Below are positions 24,495 through 34,296 of a DNA stretch of 64,000 nucleotides, piece by piece; position 1 is the first letter of the stretch; each line of letters opens with the position of its first letter. The DNA lies in the NCBI RefSeq assembly GCF_902459725.1, contig NZ_CABPSH010000009.1, forward strand, positions 62,001 through 126,000, in the 5' to 3' direction. This DNA is from Pandoraea eparura (lineage in GTDB: Bacteria; Pseudomonadota; Gammaproteobacteria; Burkholderiales; Burkholderiaceae). The notes under the pieces were generated by a model. The model was not told the origin of the DNA, searched no databases, and saw nothing but the letters and a program-made list of their open reading frames with translations. Position numbers and translations under genes: made by a program.

Positions 24495-25931
24495 TTGTCC
24501 GTCATGGTGCTCAATTGGCTCGACGTCGGCTTTGCCGTCGCCTGTATCCATGCACTGGGGGCGATCGCTGCGATCCATGCCGTGCTGACGGTGCGGACCT
24601 CGCAGGGCGCGGTGGCGTGGGCGGTGTCGCTCGTCACGATGCCCTACCTCACGCTGATCCCCTACCTGTTCCTTGGCCGGTCGAAGTTCATCGGCTATGT
24701 CGAAGCCCGTCGGGCCCGTAATCAGGCGTTACAGTCGCGCATCGGCGACACACAATGGCACGGCGAGCCGCCCGTCGCCGTGGAGGCTCACCCGGAGTTT
24801 GCCGCGCTCACCGCGATGACGGGCATGCCATTCGTCGCCGGCAATCGCGTGCGTCTGCTGGTGAACGGCCACGCCACGTTCGACGCCATCTTCGCCGCCA
24901 TCGACCGCGCGCGCGACTACATCGTCATTCAGTTCTTCATCGTCAAGGACGACACCCTCGGACGCGCCCTTGCCGCGCGCTTGCTCGCACGCGCCGCCAC
25001 GGGCGTGAAGGTCTACTTCCTGTACGACCGGATCGGCAGCCACGACCTGCCGCGCCACTTTTGCGAGACGCTGCGCCAAGGCGGCGTTCTCGTGCACGAG
25101 TTCGCGGCCGCCAGGCGCGGCATCTTCGTCAATCGCTTCCAGCTCAACTTTCGAAATCACCGCAAGATCGTCGTGATCGATGGCAACGAGGCGTTCATCG
25201 GCGGCCACAACGTCGGCGTCGAGTATCTCGGCGAGAAGCCGCCACTCGCGCCCTGGCGCGATACGCACATCGCCGTGCGCGGTCCGGCAGTGGTCGGCAT
25301 TCAACGCGCCTTCGCCGAAGACTGGCACTGGAGTACGGGCACCGTACCGGAACTCAACCTTCAGCCGGTCGCCTCCGGCGAGGACATGCACTGCCAGGTG
25401 GTGCCCAGCGGCCCGGCTGACCGACTCGAAACGTCGTCGCTCTTCTTCGTCACCGCCATCAACGCCGCGCAACAACGGGTCTGGCTCACCACGCCCTATT
25501 TCGTGCCCGACGAAGCGGTGTTCTCCGCGTTGCGCCTGGCCGTGCTGCGCGGCGTGGACGTGCGCATCCTGATCCCCGACCGGGCCGATCACCGCGTGGT
25601 GTTCGAAGCCACCACGTCGTATGCCTTCGAGGCCGCGCGCAGCGGCATCAACGTCTATCGGTATCAACACGGCTTCGTTCACCAGAAGGTCGTCCTGATT
25701 GACGACAGCGCGGCCGCCGTCGGCAGCGCCAACCTCGACAACCGGTCGTTCCGCCTCAATTTCGAGATCATGCTGCTGAGCGTCGACCGCGCCTTCGCGG
25801 ATGACGTCGCGCTCATGCTCACGCACGACTTCGCGCATGCCACCCTGCTGAACAAGGACGACTTTCGGACGATTCCGAAATGGCGCCAGATTGTGATGCG
25901 CGTGGCGCGGCTTTTCGCCCCAATTCTGTAG
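24495..25931 (+). CDS. cls: Cardiolipin synthase (phospholipase D family)
   Basis: The enzyme joins two phosphatidylglycerols (or related lipids) into cardiolipin in the inner membrane. The 478-residue product has two N-terminal membrane helices (about 8-60) and two HKD motifs: HRKIVVIDGNEAFIGGHN starting near H222 and HQKVVLIDDSAAAVGSANLDNRS starting near H396. I start it at TTG 24495, which has GGAGG four bases away; an ATG at 24504 is the alternative. It follows prmB by about 100 bases. Confidence 0.92.
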   Translation: MSVMVLNWLDVGFAVACIHALGAIAAIHAVLTVRTSQGAVAWAVSLVTMPYLTLIPYLFLGRSKFIGYVEARRARNQALQSRIGDTQWHGEPPVAVEAHPEFAALTAMTGMPFVAGNRVRLLVNGHATFDAIFAAIDRARDYIVIQFFIVKDDTLGRALAARLLARAATGVKVYFLYDRIGSHDLPRHFCETLRQGGVLVHEFAAARRGIFVNRFQLNFRNHRKIVVIDGNEAFIGGHNVGVEYLGEKPPLAPWRDTHIAVRGPAVVGIQRAFAEDWHWSTGTVPELNLQPVASGEDMHCQVVPSGPADRLETSSLFFVTAINAAQQRVWLTTPYFVPDEAVFSALRLAVLRGVDVRILIPDRADHRVVFEATTSYAFEAARSGINVYRYQHGFVHQKVVLIDDSAAAVGSANLDNRSFRLNFEIMLLSVDRAFADDVALMLTHDFAHATLLNKDDFRTIPKWRQIVMRVARLFAPIL

Positions 25932-25966
25932 CCCGCCGACGGCGCACATCGCATTCGCCTGCGCGG

Positions 25967-25983
25967 ACCGGTAAAATACCGGT
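25967..25983. repeat. Inverted repeat upstream of the ABC-F gene
   Basis: Arms ACCGGTA and TACCGGT flank an AAA loop and are followed by further T residues (four in a row in total). It could be a weak terminator after cls, an operator for the downstream ABC-F gene, or part of a promoter, since it contains TAAAAT. Confidence 0.4.
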
Positions 25984-26104
25984 TTTGCCGTCCTCTGCGC
26001 GCGAGTTCGCCGGCAGTGCGCGTTCGATCCGGATCGGATCGGCGACGCCTGCGTACCGCGCAGACCCAGGACGCTCCGACCTGCTTTTCCCCACGGCCTT
26101 TTTC

Positions 26105-28054
26105 GTGATCCGATTCGAACACCTTACCCTCGCGCGCGGCACCAAGCCGCTCTTCGAGGACACCTCCGTCACGCTCAATCCGGGCGAGCGCGTCGGCCTC
26201 GTCGGCGCCAACGGCGCCGGCAAGTCCACCCTGTTCGCGCTGTTGCGCGGGCAGTTGCACGCCGATGGTGGCGATGTCTTCGTGCCCAGCCGCTGGCGTG
26301 TCGCGCACGTGATGCAGGAGACGCCGGCGGTCGAGCGGAGTGCGCTCGACTACGTGCTCGACGGCGACACGCGGCTACGCGAGATCGAAGCGAACATCGC
26401 GGCCGCCGAGAACGCGCACGACGGCCATGCCCAGGCCGACGCCCACGCGGCGTTTGCCGATGCCGACGGCTATACCGCCCCGGCGCGTGGCGAAGCGCTG
26501 CTGCTTGGCCTCGGCTTTACACTGGCGCAAACGCAGTTGCCCGTCGCCAGATTCTCGGGCGGATGGCGCATGCGTCTGAACCTGGCGCAGGCGCTCATGT
26601 GCCCGTCCGACCTGCTGCTGCTCGACGAACCGACCAACCACCTGGATCTGGACGCCATCGTCTGGCTCGAAGACTGGCTAAAGCGTTATCCGGGCACGCT
26701 CATCGTGATTTCGCACGACCGCGAGTTTCTCGACGAGGTCTGCAACGTCACACTGCACATCGAGAACCAGCAGATCAAGCGTTACGGCGGCAACTACAGC
26801 CAGTTCGAAATCCTGCGCGGCCAGCAACTGACGCTGCAGCAAAGCGCTTTCGAGAAGCAGCAGAAGACGATTGCGCACCTGGAGTCGTTCATCACGCGCT
26901 TCAAGGCCAAGGCGACGAAGGCGCGTCAGGCGCAAAGCCGCATGAAGGCGCTCGAAAAGATGGAGCGCATCGCGCCCGCGCACATTGCGTCGCCGTTCAC
27001 GTTCGAATTCCGTCCCGCTGACAGCGCGCCGAACCCGATGCTCGTGCTCGAAGGCGTACGCTGCGGCTACCCGCTCGAGGACGGCAGCGAGAAGGTAATC
27101 CTGCCGCACGTCACGATGTCGGTGCAGAACGAGCAACGCATCGGCCTGCTCGGCGCAAACGGCCAGGGCAAATCGACGCTGATCAAAACGCTTGCCGGCA
27201 CGCTTGCGACGCTCACCGGCCCGGTGAAGACCGGCAAGGGCCTGCAGATTGGCTACTTCGCGCAGCACCAGGTTGAAACGCTGCGCCACGACGATTCGCC
27301 GTTGCAGCACTTGCAGCGTCTCGCGCCGGATACGCGCGAGCAGGAGCTGCGGGATTTCCTGGGGGGCTTCAACTTCCGCGGCGACATGGCCACATCGTCG
27401 ATCGCCCCGTTCTCCGGTGGCGAGAAGGCGCGTCTGGCGCTGGCGCTCATCATCTGGCGCAAGCCGAACCTGCTGCTGCTCGACGAACCGACCAACCACC
27501 TGGACCTCGAAACGCGCCACGCGCTCACGATGGCCCTCGCGCAATTCGACGGTACGTTGATTCTCGTCTCACACGATCGACATCTGCTGCGTGCGACCAC
27601 AGACCAGTTCCTGCTGGTGGCCGGCGGCGAAGTGACGCCGTTCGACGGCGATCTCGACGACTACCGCGACTGGTTGCTGCAACATGCGGCCGACCAACGC
27701 GCCGCGGCGCGCGACGCCAGCAGCGCGGGGGGCGGTAGCGCTGAAGGGATCGATGGCGGCGACGGCGTCAATCGCAAGGATCAGAAGCGTGCCGAGGCGC
27801 AGGAGCGTCAGCGGCTGTCGCAGCTTCGCAAACCGCTGCAACGCAAGATCGAGAAGCTGGAACAGTCGATGGCGAAGCTCTCGGACGAGAAGGCGCGCCT
27901 CGACGCGATCCTCGCCGACAGCAGTACCTACGAAGACGCGAAAAAGGCCTTGCTGACCGACAGTCTCAAGCAGCAGGTGGACATCACGACCAAACTCTCG
28001 GACATCGAAGCCGAGTGGCTCGACGCGCAGGAAGCGCTCGAACAGATCGTCTGA
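26105..28054 (+). CDS. ABC-F family ATPase (YheS-like)
   Basis: ABC-F proteins have two ABC domains and no membrane part; many act on the ribosome. This 649-residue protein has Walker A GANGAGKST near residue 34 and a second GANGQGKST near 350, each with a signature and LLLLDEPTNHLDL Walker B, an interdomain linker with a coiled arm, and a C-terminal coiled coil from about 560. Length and layout match E. coli YheS. The start is GTG at 26105 (VIRFEHLTLARG); no ribosome binding site is evident and the upstream frame lies partly inside cls. Confidence 0.9.
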   Translation: MIRFEHLTLARGTKPLFEDTSVTLNPGERVGLVGANGAGKSTLFALLRGQLHADGGDVFVPSRWRVAHVMQETPAVERSALDYVLDGDTRLREIEANIAAAENAHDGHAQADAHAAFADADGYTAPARGEALLLGLGFTLAQTQLPVARFSGGWRMRLNLAQALMCPSDLLLLDEPTNHLDLDAIVWLEDWLKRYPGTLIVISHDREFLDEVCNVTLHIENQQIKRYGGNYSQFEILRGQQLTLQQSAFEKQQKTIAHLESFITRFKAKATKARQAQSRMKALEKMERIAPAHIASPFTFEFRPADSAPNPMLVLEGVRCGYPLEDGSEKVILPHVTMSVQNEQRIGLLGANGQGKSTLIKTLAGTLATLTGPVKTGKGLQIGYFAQHQVETLRHDDSPLQHLQRLAPDTREQELRDFLGGFNFRGDMATSSIAPFSGGEKARLALALIIWRKPNLLLLDEPTNHLDLETRHALTMALAQFDGTLILVSHDRHLLRATTDQFLLVAGGEVTPFDGDLDDYRDWLLQHAADQRAAARDASSAGGGSAEGIDGGDGVNRKDQKRAEAQERQRLSQLRKPLQRKIEKLEQSMAKLSDEKARLDAILADSSTYEDAKKALLTDSLKQQVDITTKLSDIEAEWLDAQEALEQIV

Positions 28055-28095
28055 CAGAGATGAGGCGGCGGGTCAGTGGCCCCGAGCGCGAGGCA

Positions 28096-29469
28096 CTACA
28101 ACCCTGCCACCGCAGAAATCGCGTGCTCCAGGCGATCGACGGCGTGCACTTCGAGGCCGTCAATGGGATGCTTCGGTGCATTCGCCTTCGGGATGATCGC
28201 TATCGAAAAGCCGAGCTTCGCGGCTTCCTTGAGGCGATCCTGACCTCGCGGGCTCGGCCGGATTTCGCCCGCCAGCCCAACCTCGCCGAACGCCACGATG
28301 CCGCGCGGCAGCGGCTTGTTGCGCAGGGACGAATGGATCGCCAGCAACACCGCCAGATCGGCCGCCGGCTCCGAGATCTTCACACCGCCGACGGCGTTCA
28401 GGAACACGTCCTGATCGAAACAGGCGATGCCCGCATGACGGTGCATCACCGCGAGCAACATCGCCAGCCGGTTCTGCTCCAGCCCCACCGCCAGCCGCCG
28501 CGGATTGGGCACCTGCGCCGTATCGACCAGCGCCTGCACCTCGACGAGCAACGGCCGTGTGCCCTCCTGCGTGACGAGCACGCAGGAGCCCGGCACGCTT
28601 TGCTCGTGTTGCGAGAGGAACAGTGCCGACGGATTCGCCACGCCGCGCAGCCCCTTCTCCGTCATCGCGAACACACCCAACTCGTTGACGGCGCCGAAAC
28701 GATTCTTGAACGCCCGCACCAGCCGGTACGACGAGTGCGTATCGCCCTCGAAATACAGCACCGTGTCGACGATGTGTTCGAGCACGCGCGGCCCCGCCAG
28801 ACTGCCTTCCTTGGTCACGTGACCGACCATGATCACGGTCACGCCGCTTTGCTTCGCACTGCGGGTGAGTTGCGCCGCGCATTCGCGCACCTGCGCCACC
28901 GAGCCCGGGGCCGAACTGAGCGCTTCGGAGTAGATCGTCTGGATCGAGTCAATCACGACAACGTCGGGCTTCTCCGACTCGATGGCACCCAGGATCTTCT
29001 CAAGCTGAATTTCCGCCAGCAGATCCAGTTCGCCGCCCCCCTCGCCCGAAGCACCAAGGCCCAGGCGCTGCGCGCGCAAGGCAATCTGCGCGCCCGACTC
29101 TTCGCCGCTGACATACAGCGCGCGCCGCTCGCGCGCCAGATGCGCGAGCGACTGGAGCAGCAGCGTCGACTTGCCGATCCCGGGATCCCCGCCGATGAGC
29201 ACCACGCCACCCGCGACCAGACCGCCGCCCAGCACGCGGTCGAATTCGCTCACGCCGCTGGAAAAGCGCGGCACATCGGCCGCCTCGATCTGCGCCAGCT
29301 TGCGCACCGGCGTACTCTTGGCGAGCGATTGATAGCGATGACCGGTCGACGCTTCCGCCACCGATTCGACGAGCGAATTCCAGCCGTTGCAGTGCGGGCA
29401 TTGCCCCGCCCACTTGGGCGTCTGCCCGCCGCATTCGGTACAAATATAGACAGTCTTGGCTTTGGCCAT
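28096..29469 (-). CDS. radA: DNA repair protein RadA
   Basis: RadA is a RecA-like branch-migration ATPase in recombination. The 457-residue protein has an N-terminal zinc finger CTECGGQTPKWAGQCPHC, the Walker A GGDPGIGKST, the RadA-specific KNRFG motif and a C-terminal Lon-protease-like domain. The ATG at 29469 gives the family start MAKAKTVYICTECGG; an upstream extension overlaps alr and is rejected. It follows alr by 23 bases and ends 41 bases from the convergent ABC-F gene. Confidence 0.97.
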   Translation of the reverse strand: MAKAKTVYICTECGGQTPKWAGQCPHCNGWNSLVESVAEASTGHRYQSLAKSTPVRKLAQIEAADVPRFSSGVSEFDRVLGGGLVAGGVVLIGGDPGIGKSTLLLQSLAHLARERRALYVSGEESGAQIALRAQRLGLGASGEGGGELDLLAEIQLEKILGAIESEKPDVVVIDSIQTIYSEALSSAPGSVAQVRECAAQLTRSAKQSGVTVIMVGHVTKEGSLAGPRVLEHIVDTVLYFEGDTHSSYRLVRAFKNRFGAVNELGVFAMTEKGLRGVANPSALFLSQHEQSVPGSCVLVTQEGTRPLLVEVQALVDTAQVPNPRRLAVGLEQNRLAMLLAVMHRHAGIACFDQDVFLNAVGGVKISEPAADLAVLLAIHSSLRNKPLPRGIVAFGEVGLAGEIRPSPRGQDRLKEAAKLGFSIAIIPKANAPKHPIDGLEVHAVDRLEHAISAVAGL

Positions 29470-29492
29470 GCGTGGCGATCCCGTCGTGACGC

Positions 29493-30563
29493 TCAGTTCG
29501 CGTGCACCGGCACGCGGCGCGCCACGGCGCACATCAGCTCGTAGCCGAGCGTGCCGGCCGACGCCGCGACTTCGTCGATGCAAAGGCCCCGTCCCCACAG
29601 CGTCACGGGCGTGCCCACACGTGCCTGCGGCACCGGCGTGAGATCGACCGCCAACATATCCATCGACACGCGGCCCACCGTGCGCGTGCGCACCCCGTCA
29701 ACGAGCACCGGCGTGCCCGAGGGGGCGACGCGCGGATAGCCGTCGGCATAGCCGCAGGCGACCGTGCCCACCCGCATCGGTGTCTCGGCGGTGAAGGCGC
29801 TGCCGTAGCCCACCGTGCCACCTGCCGGGACATCCTGAATGCCGATCAGCTCGGCTTCGAGCGTCATGGTCGGTTGAAGATCGAGCGCCGCCGCCGGCAC
29901 GTCGACACCCTTCGGCGACGAGCCATAGAGCATGATGCCCGGGCGCACCCACGCGCCGTGCGCTTCCGGATGGAACAGCGTGGCGGCCGAGTTGGCAAGG
30001 CTGCGCTCGCCGGGCACATCGCATGCGCCACGCTCGAACGCTTCCATCTGATAGGCGATCCCGCGCGGACCGTCGGCATCCGAAAAGTGTGTCATCAACA
30101 CGATCTGGCTGACGCCGGGAATGGCGCGAGCCCGTTCCCATGCAGCGCGAAAACGCTCGGGCGCGAAGCCCAGACGGTTCATGCCCGAATTCATCTTGAG
30201 CTGCACGTTGAGCGGTTTGCTCAGACGCGTCATCTCCAGCATGCGCAGTTGTTCGTCGCTGTGCACGGTGGTCGTCAGACCATACTTGTCGACGATGGCC
30301 AGGTCTTCGGGCTTGAAGAACCCTTCGAGCAGTAGAATCGGGCCGGCCCAGCCGAGTTCGCGCACACGCACGGCCTCGTCGAGGTCGAGCAGGCCGAAGC
30401 CATCGGCGTCGCGCAATCCGGGATACGCGTTCTCGATGCCATGTCCGTAGGCATTGGCCTTGACGACGGCCCATACCTTGGCATTGGGCGCGCTGCGGCG
30501 GGCGACATCGAGATTGTGGGCAAGGGCTGCGGTATGAATCGAGACTTTGATTGGACGAGGCAT
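29493..30563 (-). CDS. alr: Alanine racemase
   Basis: Alr interconverts L- and D-alanine for peptidoglycan. The 356-residue product has the PLP lysine in [10 protein letters not shown] (K35) and the second catalytic base, a tyrosine, in VGYGSAF. The C-terminal beta domain ends with [12 protein letters not shown]. The ATG at 30563 fits the family N-terminus [17 protein letters not shown]; the frame stays open for 21 more codons upstream. It precedes radA closely and is divergent from lplT. Confidence 0.96.
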   Translation of the reverse strand: MPRPIKVSIHTAALAHNLDVARRSAPNAKVWAVVKANAYGHGIENAYPGLRDADGFGLLDLDEAVRVRELGWAGPILLLEGFFKPEDLAIVDKYGLTTTVHSDEQLRMLEMTRLSKPLNVQLKMNSGMNRLGFAPERFRAAWERARAIPGVSQIVLMTHFSDADGPRGIAYQMEAFERGACDVPGERSLANSAATLFHPEAHGAWVRPGIMLYGSSPKGVDVPAAALDLQPTMTLEAELIGIQDVPAGGTVGYGSAFTAETPMRVGTVACGYADGYPRVAPSGTPVLVDGVRTRTVGRVSMDMLAVDLTPVPQARVGTPVTLWGRGLCIDEVAASAGTLGYELMCAVARRVPVHAN

Positions 30564-30903
30564 AAGCGAATACGGAATCGAAGGAGACGCGCGCCGGGAC
30601 GGGCTGGCGGCATAACGCATCGGCATATTTTCGTGTTATAAAGCCGTGCGCACAACTTGTTTTGCCGAAATCTTTCTCCCGATAACAAGATCGGTCTCAG
30701 ACCGAGGGCGACCGGGCGCCCGACACGGGGGAGCACCAAGACCGAATATACGGTCGAATAGCGACAGTTGAGCGGCCGAAGCGCGCCGATACCCCGATGT
30801 TTAAGCCCGGTTTCTTTCCGAAGGGGCGCCCGTTGCGGCCACTGCGGAAACCGACAACCGAGACACGCAAGTTTTACGCAGCACGGGATCGACTCAAGTA
30901 CCG
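30564..30903. other. Divergent intergenic region alr / lplT
   Basis: No gene is supported in this 340-base gap. A near-perfect palindrome (TCGGTCT/AGACCGA around one base) is at 30691-30705, with a weaker GACCG/CGGTC pair about 35 bases further on. AT-rich patches near 30625-30645 may hold promoters, but I cannot pair convincing -35 and -10 boxes. Confidence 0.45.
30691..30705. repeat. Operator-like palindrome between alr and lplT
   Basis: TCGGTCT-C-AGACCGA, seven-base arms around one base, midway in a divergent promoter region. This is the geometry of a dimeric repressor site, but no regulator gene is adjacent. Confidence 0.4.
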
Positions 30904-32196
30904 ATGAAGAAAGGCTTTTACACCATCATGGCCGCGCAGTTTTTTTCGTCGCTGGCCGACAATGCATTGCTCATCGCCGCAATCGCGCTCCTGAAAGACC
31001 TGCACTCCCCGCAGTGGATGACGCCGCTGCTCAAGCTCTTCTTCGTGCTTTCGTACGTCATTCTCGCCGCCTACGTCGGGGCCTTCGCCGACTCGATGCC
31101 CAAGGGCAAGGTCATGTTCATCAGCAACTCGATCAAGGTCGCCGGCTGCCTGATGATGCTGTTCGGCTCACACCCGCTGATCGCGTATGGTGTAGTCGGC
31201 TTCGGTGCGGCAGCCTACTCGCCCGCGAAGTACGGCATTCTGACCGAACTGCTGCCCGCCGAGAAACTCGTCGCGGCCAACGGCTGGATCGAAGGGCTGA
31301 CCGTCAGTTCGATCATTCTTGGCACCGTGCTCGGCGGCGCCCTGATCAGTCCGCATATCTCCGAATGGGTGCTTCATCGCACGCCCGACGTCATCAATAC
31401 GCCGGCGATGGCCTCGATGGTGGTCATCATGGTCATCTACGTGATTGCCGCGCTGTTCAACCTGCGTATCCCCGATACGGGCGCGCGTTACGCGCGTCAG
31501 CAACACAATCCGATCCGGCTCGTCTCCGATTTCGCCGACTGCTTCGTCACGCTGTGGCGCGACAAGCTGGGTCAGATCTCGCTGGCCGTCACCACGCTGT
31601 TCTGGGGCGCGGGGGCGACGCTGCAGTTCATCGTGCTGCGCTGGGCCGAAAAGGCGCTGGGCATGACGTTGTCCGAGGGCGCCATCCTGCAGGCCGTGTC
31701 GGCCGTGGGCGTAGCCATCGGCGCCATCGCCGCCGCCTCGCGCATTCCGCTCAAGCGTTCGCTCTCGGTGCTGCCGGTCGGCATCGCCATGGGCATCGCG
31801 GTCATGGCGATGGCCTTCTTCTCGAAGGATTTGCTGCCGTGGGGCACCGATTGGGCCGTGCCGCTGTACCTGATCATTGCGTACATCTTCCTCATCATCG
31901 TCGGCGCGCTCGCGGGGTTCTTCGTGGTGCCGATGAACGCCCTGCTCCAGCATCGCGGCCACGTCCTGCTCTCGGCCGGCCATTCCATCGCCGTGCAGAA
32001 CTTCAATGAAAACCTCTCCGTGCTCATCATGCTGTGCCTCTACGCACTGCTGATCTGGTGCAACGTGCCGGTCGGGGTCGTCATCATTCTCTTCGGCGTG
32101 TTTGTGTCGGGCACGATGTGGCTCGTCATGAAGCGTCACCAGGCCAATCAGCGTGAATTCGATTCGGTCGCGCTCATCGGCGAAATCAAGCATTGA
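30904..32196 (+). CDS. lplT: Lysophospholipid transporter LplT (MFS)
   Basis: LplT flips lysophospholipids into the cytoplasm for re-acylation. The 430-residue protein starts MKKGFYTIMAAQFFSSLADNALLIAAIALL, has about twelve membrane segments and the conserved ALHGPAAYSP-like segment GAAAYSPAKYGILTELLP of the family. In E. coli lplT is next to the acyltransferase aas; here no acyltransferase is adjacent. thiD follows after one base, so the two are co-transcribed. Confidence 0.9.
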   Translation: MKKGFYTIMAAQFFSSLADNALLIAAIALLKDLHSPQWMTPLLKLFFVLSYVILAAYVGAFADSMPKGKVMFISNSIKVAGCLMMLFGSHPLIAYGVVGFGAAAYSPAKYGILTELLPAEKLVAANGWIEGLTVSSIILGTVLGGALISPHISEWVLHRTPDVINTPAMASMVVIMVIYVIAALFNLRIPDTGARYARQQHNPIRLVSDFADCFVTLWRDKLGQISLAVTTLFWGAGATLQFIVLRWAEKALGMTLSEGAILQAVSAVGVAIGAIAAASRIPLKRSLSVLPVGIAMGIAVMAMAFFSKDLLPWGTDWAVPLYLIIAYIFLIIVGALAGFFVVPMNALLQHRGHVLLSAGHSIAVQNFNENLSVLIMLCLYALLIWCNVPVGVVIILFGVFVSGTMWLVMKRHQANQREFDSVALIGEIKH

Positions 32197-32197
32197 T

Positions 32198-33022
32198 ATG
32201 GCATTGCGTCAGTCGTCCGTCCCCATTGCCCTCACCATCGCCGGATCGGATTCCAGCGGCGGCGCAGGTATCCAAGCCGACCTGAAGACGTTTTCCGCGC
32301 TCGGCGCCTACGGTGCGAGCGTGATCACGGCCCTCACCGCGCAGAACACGCAAGGCGTTACCGGCATCCACACGCCGCCGGCGAGCTTTGTCACGGCGCA
32401 GATGGATGCCGTTTTCCAGGACCTGAGCGTCGACGCCGTCAAGCTCGGCATGCTGGCCAATGCCGAGGTCGTGCGTGCCGTCGCCGCTGGATTGCGGCAG
32501 TACAAGCCGCGTTTCGTCGTGCTCGATACCGTGATGATCTCGAAGAGCGGTCATGCGTTGCTGCAACCGGACGCGGTCGCCGCGCTGCGCGATGAGCTGC
32601 TGCCTCTGGCAGACCTGATCACCCCCAACCTGCCGGAAGCCGCGGCCTTGCTCGGCGTCGAGCCGGCGACCGACGAACACGAGATGGAGCAACAAGCGCA
32701 AGCGTTACGCGCGCTGGGTGCGCGCAATGTGTTGGTAAAAGGTGGCCACCTGGCCAGCGATCTCAGCCCGGACTGGCTCGTGAGCGCGGCAGGGGTCGAG
32801 CGCTTCACCGCCCCGCGCATCGCCGTGCACAACACTCACGGCACCGGCTGCACGCTCTCCGCCGCGCTGGCCGCGTTGCGACCGCGCCGCCATGACTGGT
32901 CGGACACCGTGCGCGACGCAAAGTCGTACCTCAACGGTGCGCTTGCCGCCAGCGACACCCTCGACATCGGCCACGGTGTCGGTCCCGTGCATCACTTTCA
33001 CGCCGTCTGGCCCAAGTCATGA
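32198..33022 (+). CDS. thiD: Hydroxymethylpyrimidine/phosphomethylpyrimidine kinase
   Basis: ThiD phosphorylates HMP and HMP-P in thiamine synthesis. The 274-residue ribokinase-fold protein has [19 protein letters not shown] at 14-32, VMISKSG and the anion-hole motif [16 protein letters not shown] near 220. The ATG lies one base after the lplT stop. No other thiamine genes are nearby. It is convergent with the DUF1853 gene, with a 26-base gap. Confidence 0.95.
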   Translation: MALRQSSVPIALTIAGSDSSGGAGIQADLKTFSALGAYGASVITALTAQNTQGVTGIHTPPASFVTAQMDAVFQDLSVDAVKLGMLANAEVVRAVAAGLRQYKPRFVVLDTVMISKSGHALLQPDAVAALRDELLPLADLITPNLPEAAALLGVEPATDEHEMEQQAQALRALGARNVLVKGGHLASDLSPDWLVSAAGVERFTAPRIAVHNTHGTGCTLSAALAALRPRRHDWSDTVRDAKSYLNGALAASDTLDIGHGVGPVHHFHAVWPKS

Positions 33023-33048
33023 CGCGCTAACCCGCGCATCGCACCGAA

Positions 33049-34296
33049 TCAGATCGACGGCGCGCCATCGTCAGCACTCTGTGCGAGCGCGCGTCGCGCC
33101 GCCGCATCGGCGCGTTCGCTCAATTCTTCAATGCGATGCCGGGCACGCGGCGCCCAGAAATCCGGCACGATAAAGCCGCGCTCGCCTTCGAACCAATCCC
33201 CCTCGCCTGCCGGCCGGGTCAACGAGACGATCAGCAACGGCTCGGCAATGCCGCGCTCGCGCCAATGCGTCTCGATTCGGGCATGCATCGCGGCAAGCGA
33301 GAGCGCCGCTGAATCGCTGACACGCGCCGGCGCCAGCCAACGAGCACGCGGCAGCAATGCCCATCGGCGCTCGCGCGCTGCGACGGCTTCGCTGGGCGTC
33401 GACTGCGCGTGCGCCCACCACGCATCGAGCGTTGCCCACCAACCGCGACCGTGCGCTTCGGACGCGACTGCCGGCAACTGTCCTGGTTGCGCGAGCGGAT
33501 GGAACAACCAGCCCTTCAGATACACTTGCGGCAACCACGGACCGACGGCGGGCAAGGCACTTCGCGCGGCTTCAAGCGTTGTCAGGCGCAACTGATGATC
33601 GAGCAACCGCGCCACCTTGTCGGCCAGACTGTCGGCCAGGTTCGGCCCAAGCCAATGGAACTGCACGGCGCGCTCGTCAAGCGCCGGCGACGGTGTCGCG
33701 GGCGGCACGAACAGGTACAGCTTCACCGCCAATTCCCAATGCAGCAATTGTCGGTCTGCGCGACGCGCCAGCAGGAAGTCGCACTCGCCGAGCGTCATGT
33801 TGCCGCGCCGGGCGTCGCGCACCTGCAAACCCGCTGCGAGCAGGTCGAATCGAGGGCTGTGCAGCAGAGCGAAATGCAATAGCTGCTCCGCGTAACGGCC
33901 CAGGCGGTGGCTTTCGCCACGCGCCAGAAATTCGCGCAACGGGTCGACGTCGGCATCACACGTCAGCAGCCAGTCTTGCAAACGCGTGTGATGCCGGGAA
34001 TGGGGGATGGGTTCGGCGATGCCGGGGGGCGCCGCGGGCGCGATGCCCGCTGCCGGATCCACCCGATCAGCCGGGGTAGTCGGGGTAGTCGGGGCAGCCG
34101 GATCAACCGGGGCGGCAGGCTCGCCGGTCGCATTGGCCACCGCCGGCGCGCCATCGAACTGCGCCAGCGCTGCGGGAAAGCGGCTGGCGCTGAGCAGGTC
34201 GGCGGACAACAGCAGCCACGCGAGGTCGCGCACCGGCGCCTCGCGCAGCGTCTCGATCAGTTCGCCGTAGGCGGGTTGGACGGGGTCGATTCGCAC
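33049..34296 (-). CDS. DUF1853 family protein
   Basis: A protein of about 415 residues that I recognise as DUF1853 from blocks such as VRDLAWLLLSADLL, GRYAEQLLHFAL, TLGECDFLL and HWELAVKLYLF; the last two resemble nuclease-fold (PD-(D/E)XK) elements, which is an inference. The family has no settled function. It is the last gene of tsaB-rimI-udg and overlaps the udg end. The start is uncertain: GTG 34296 is used here, with TTG 34329 as an alternative. A Pro/Thr/Ala insert near residues 60-90 is encoded by 9-bp repeats at 34073-34099. Confidence 0.75.
   Translation of the reverse strand: MRIDPVQPAYGELIETLREAPVRDLAWLLLSADLLSASRFPAALAQFDGAPAVANATGEPAAPVDPAAPTTPTTPADRVDPAAGIAPAAPPGIAEPIPHSRHHTRLQDWLLTCDADVDPLREFLARGESHRLGRYAEQLLHFALLHSPRFDLLAAGLQVRDARRGNMTLGECDFLLARRADRQLLHWELAVKLYLFVPPATPSPALDERAVQFHWLGPNLADSLADKVARLLDHQLRLTTLEAARSALPAVGPWLPQVYLKGWLFHPLAQPGQLPAVASEAHGRGWWATLDAWWAHAQSTPSEAVAARERRWALLPRARWLAPARVSDSAALSLAAMHARIETHWRERGIAEPLLIVSLTRPAGEGDWFEGERGFIVPDFWAPRARHRIEELSERADAAARRALAQSADDGAPSI
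34073..34099 (+). repeat. 9-bp tandem repeat inside the DUF1853 gene
   Basis: GGGGTAGTC, GGGGTAGTC, GGGGCAGCC in tandem. They encode a Pro/Thr-rich low-complexity insert on the minus strand. Confidence 0.6.

Noticed and set aside
30768-32009. Long plus-strand frame overlapping lplT in another frame
   Set aside because: Its translation is Arg/His-rich nonsense, while the overlapping frame gives a complete LplT.
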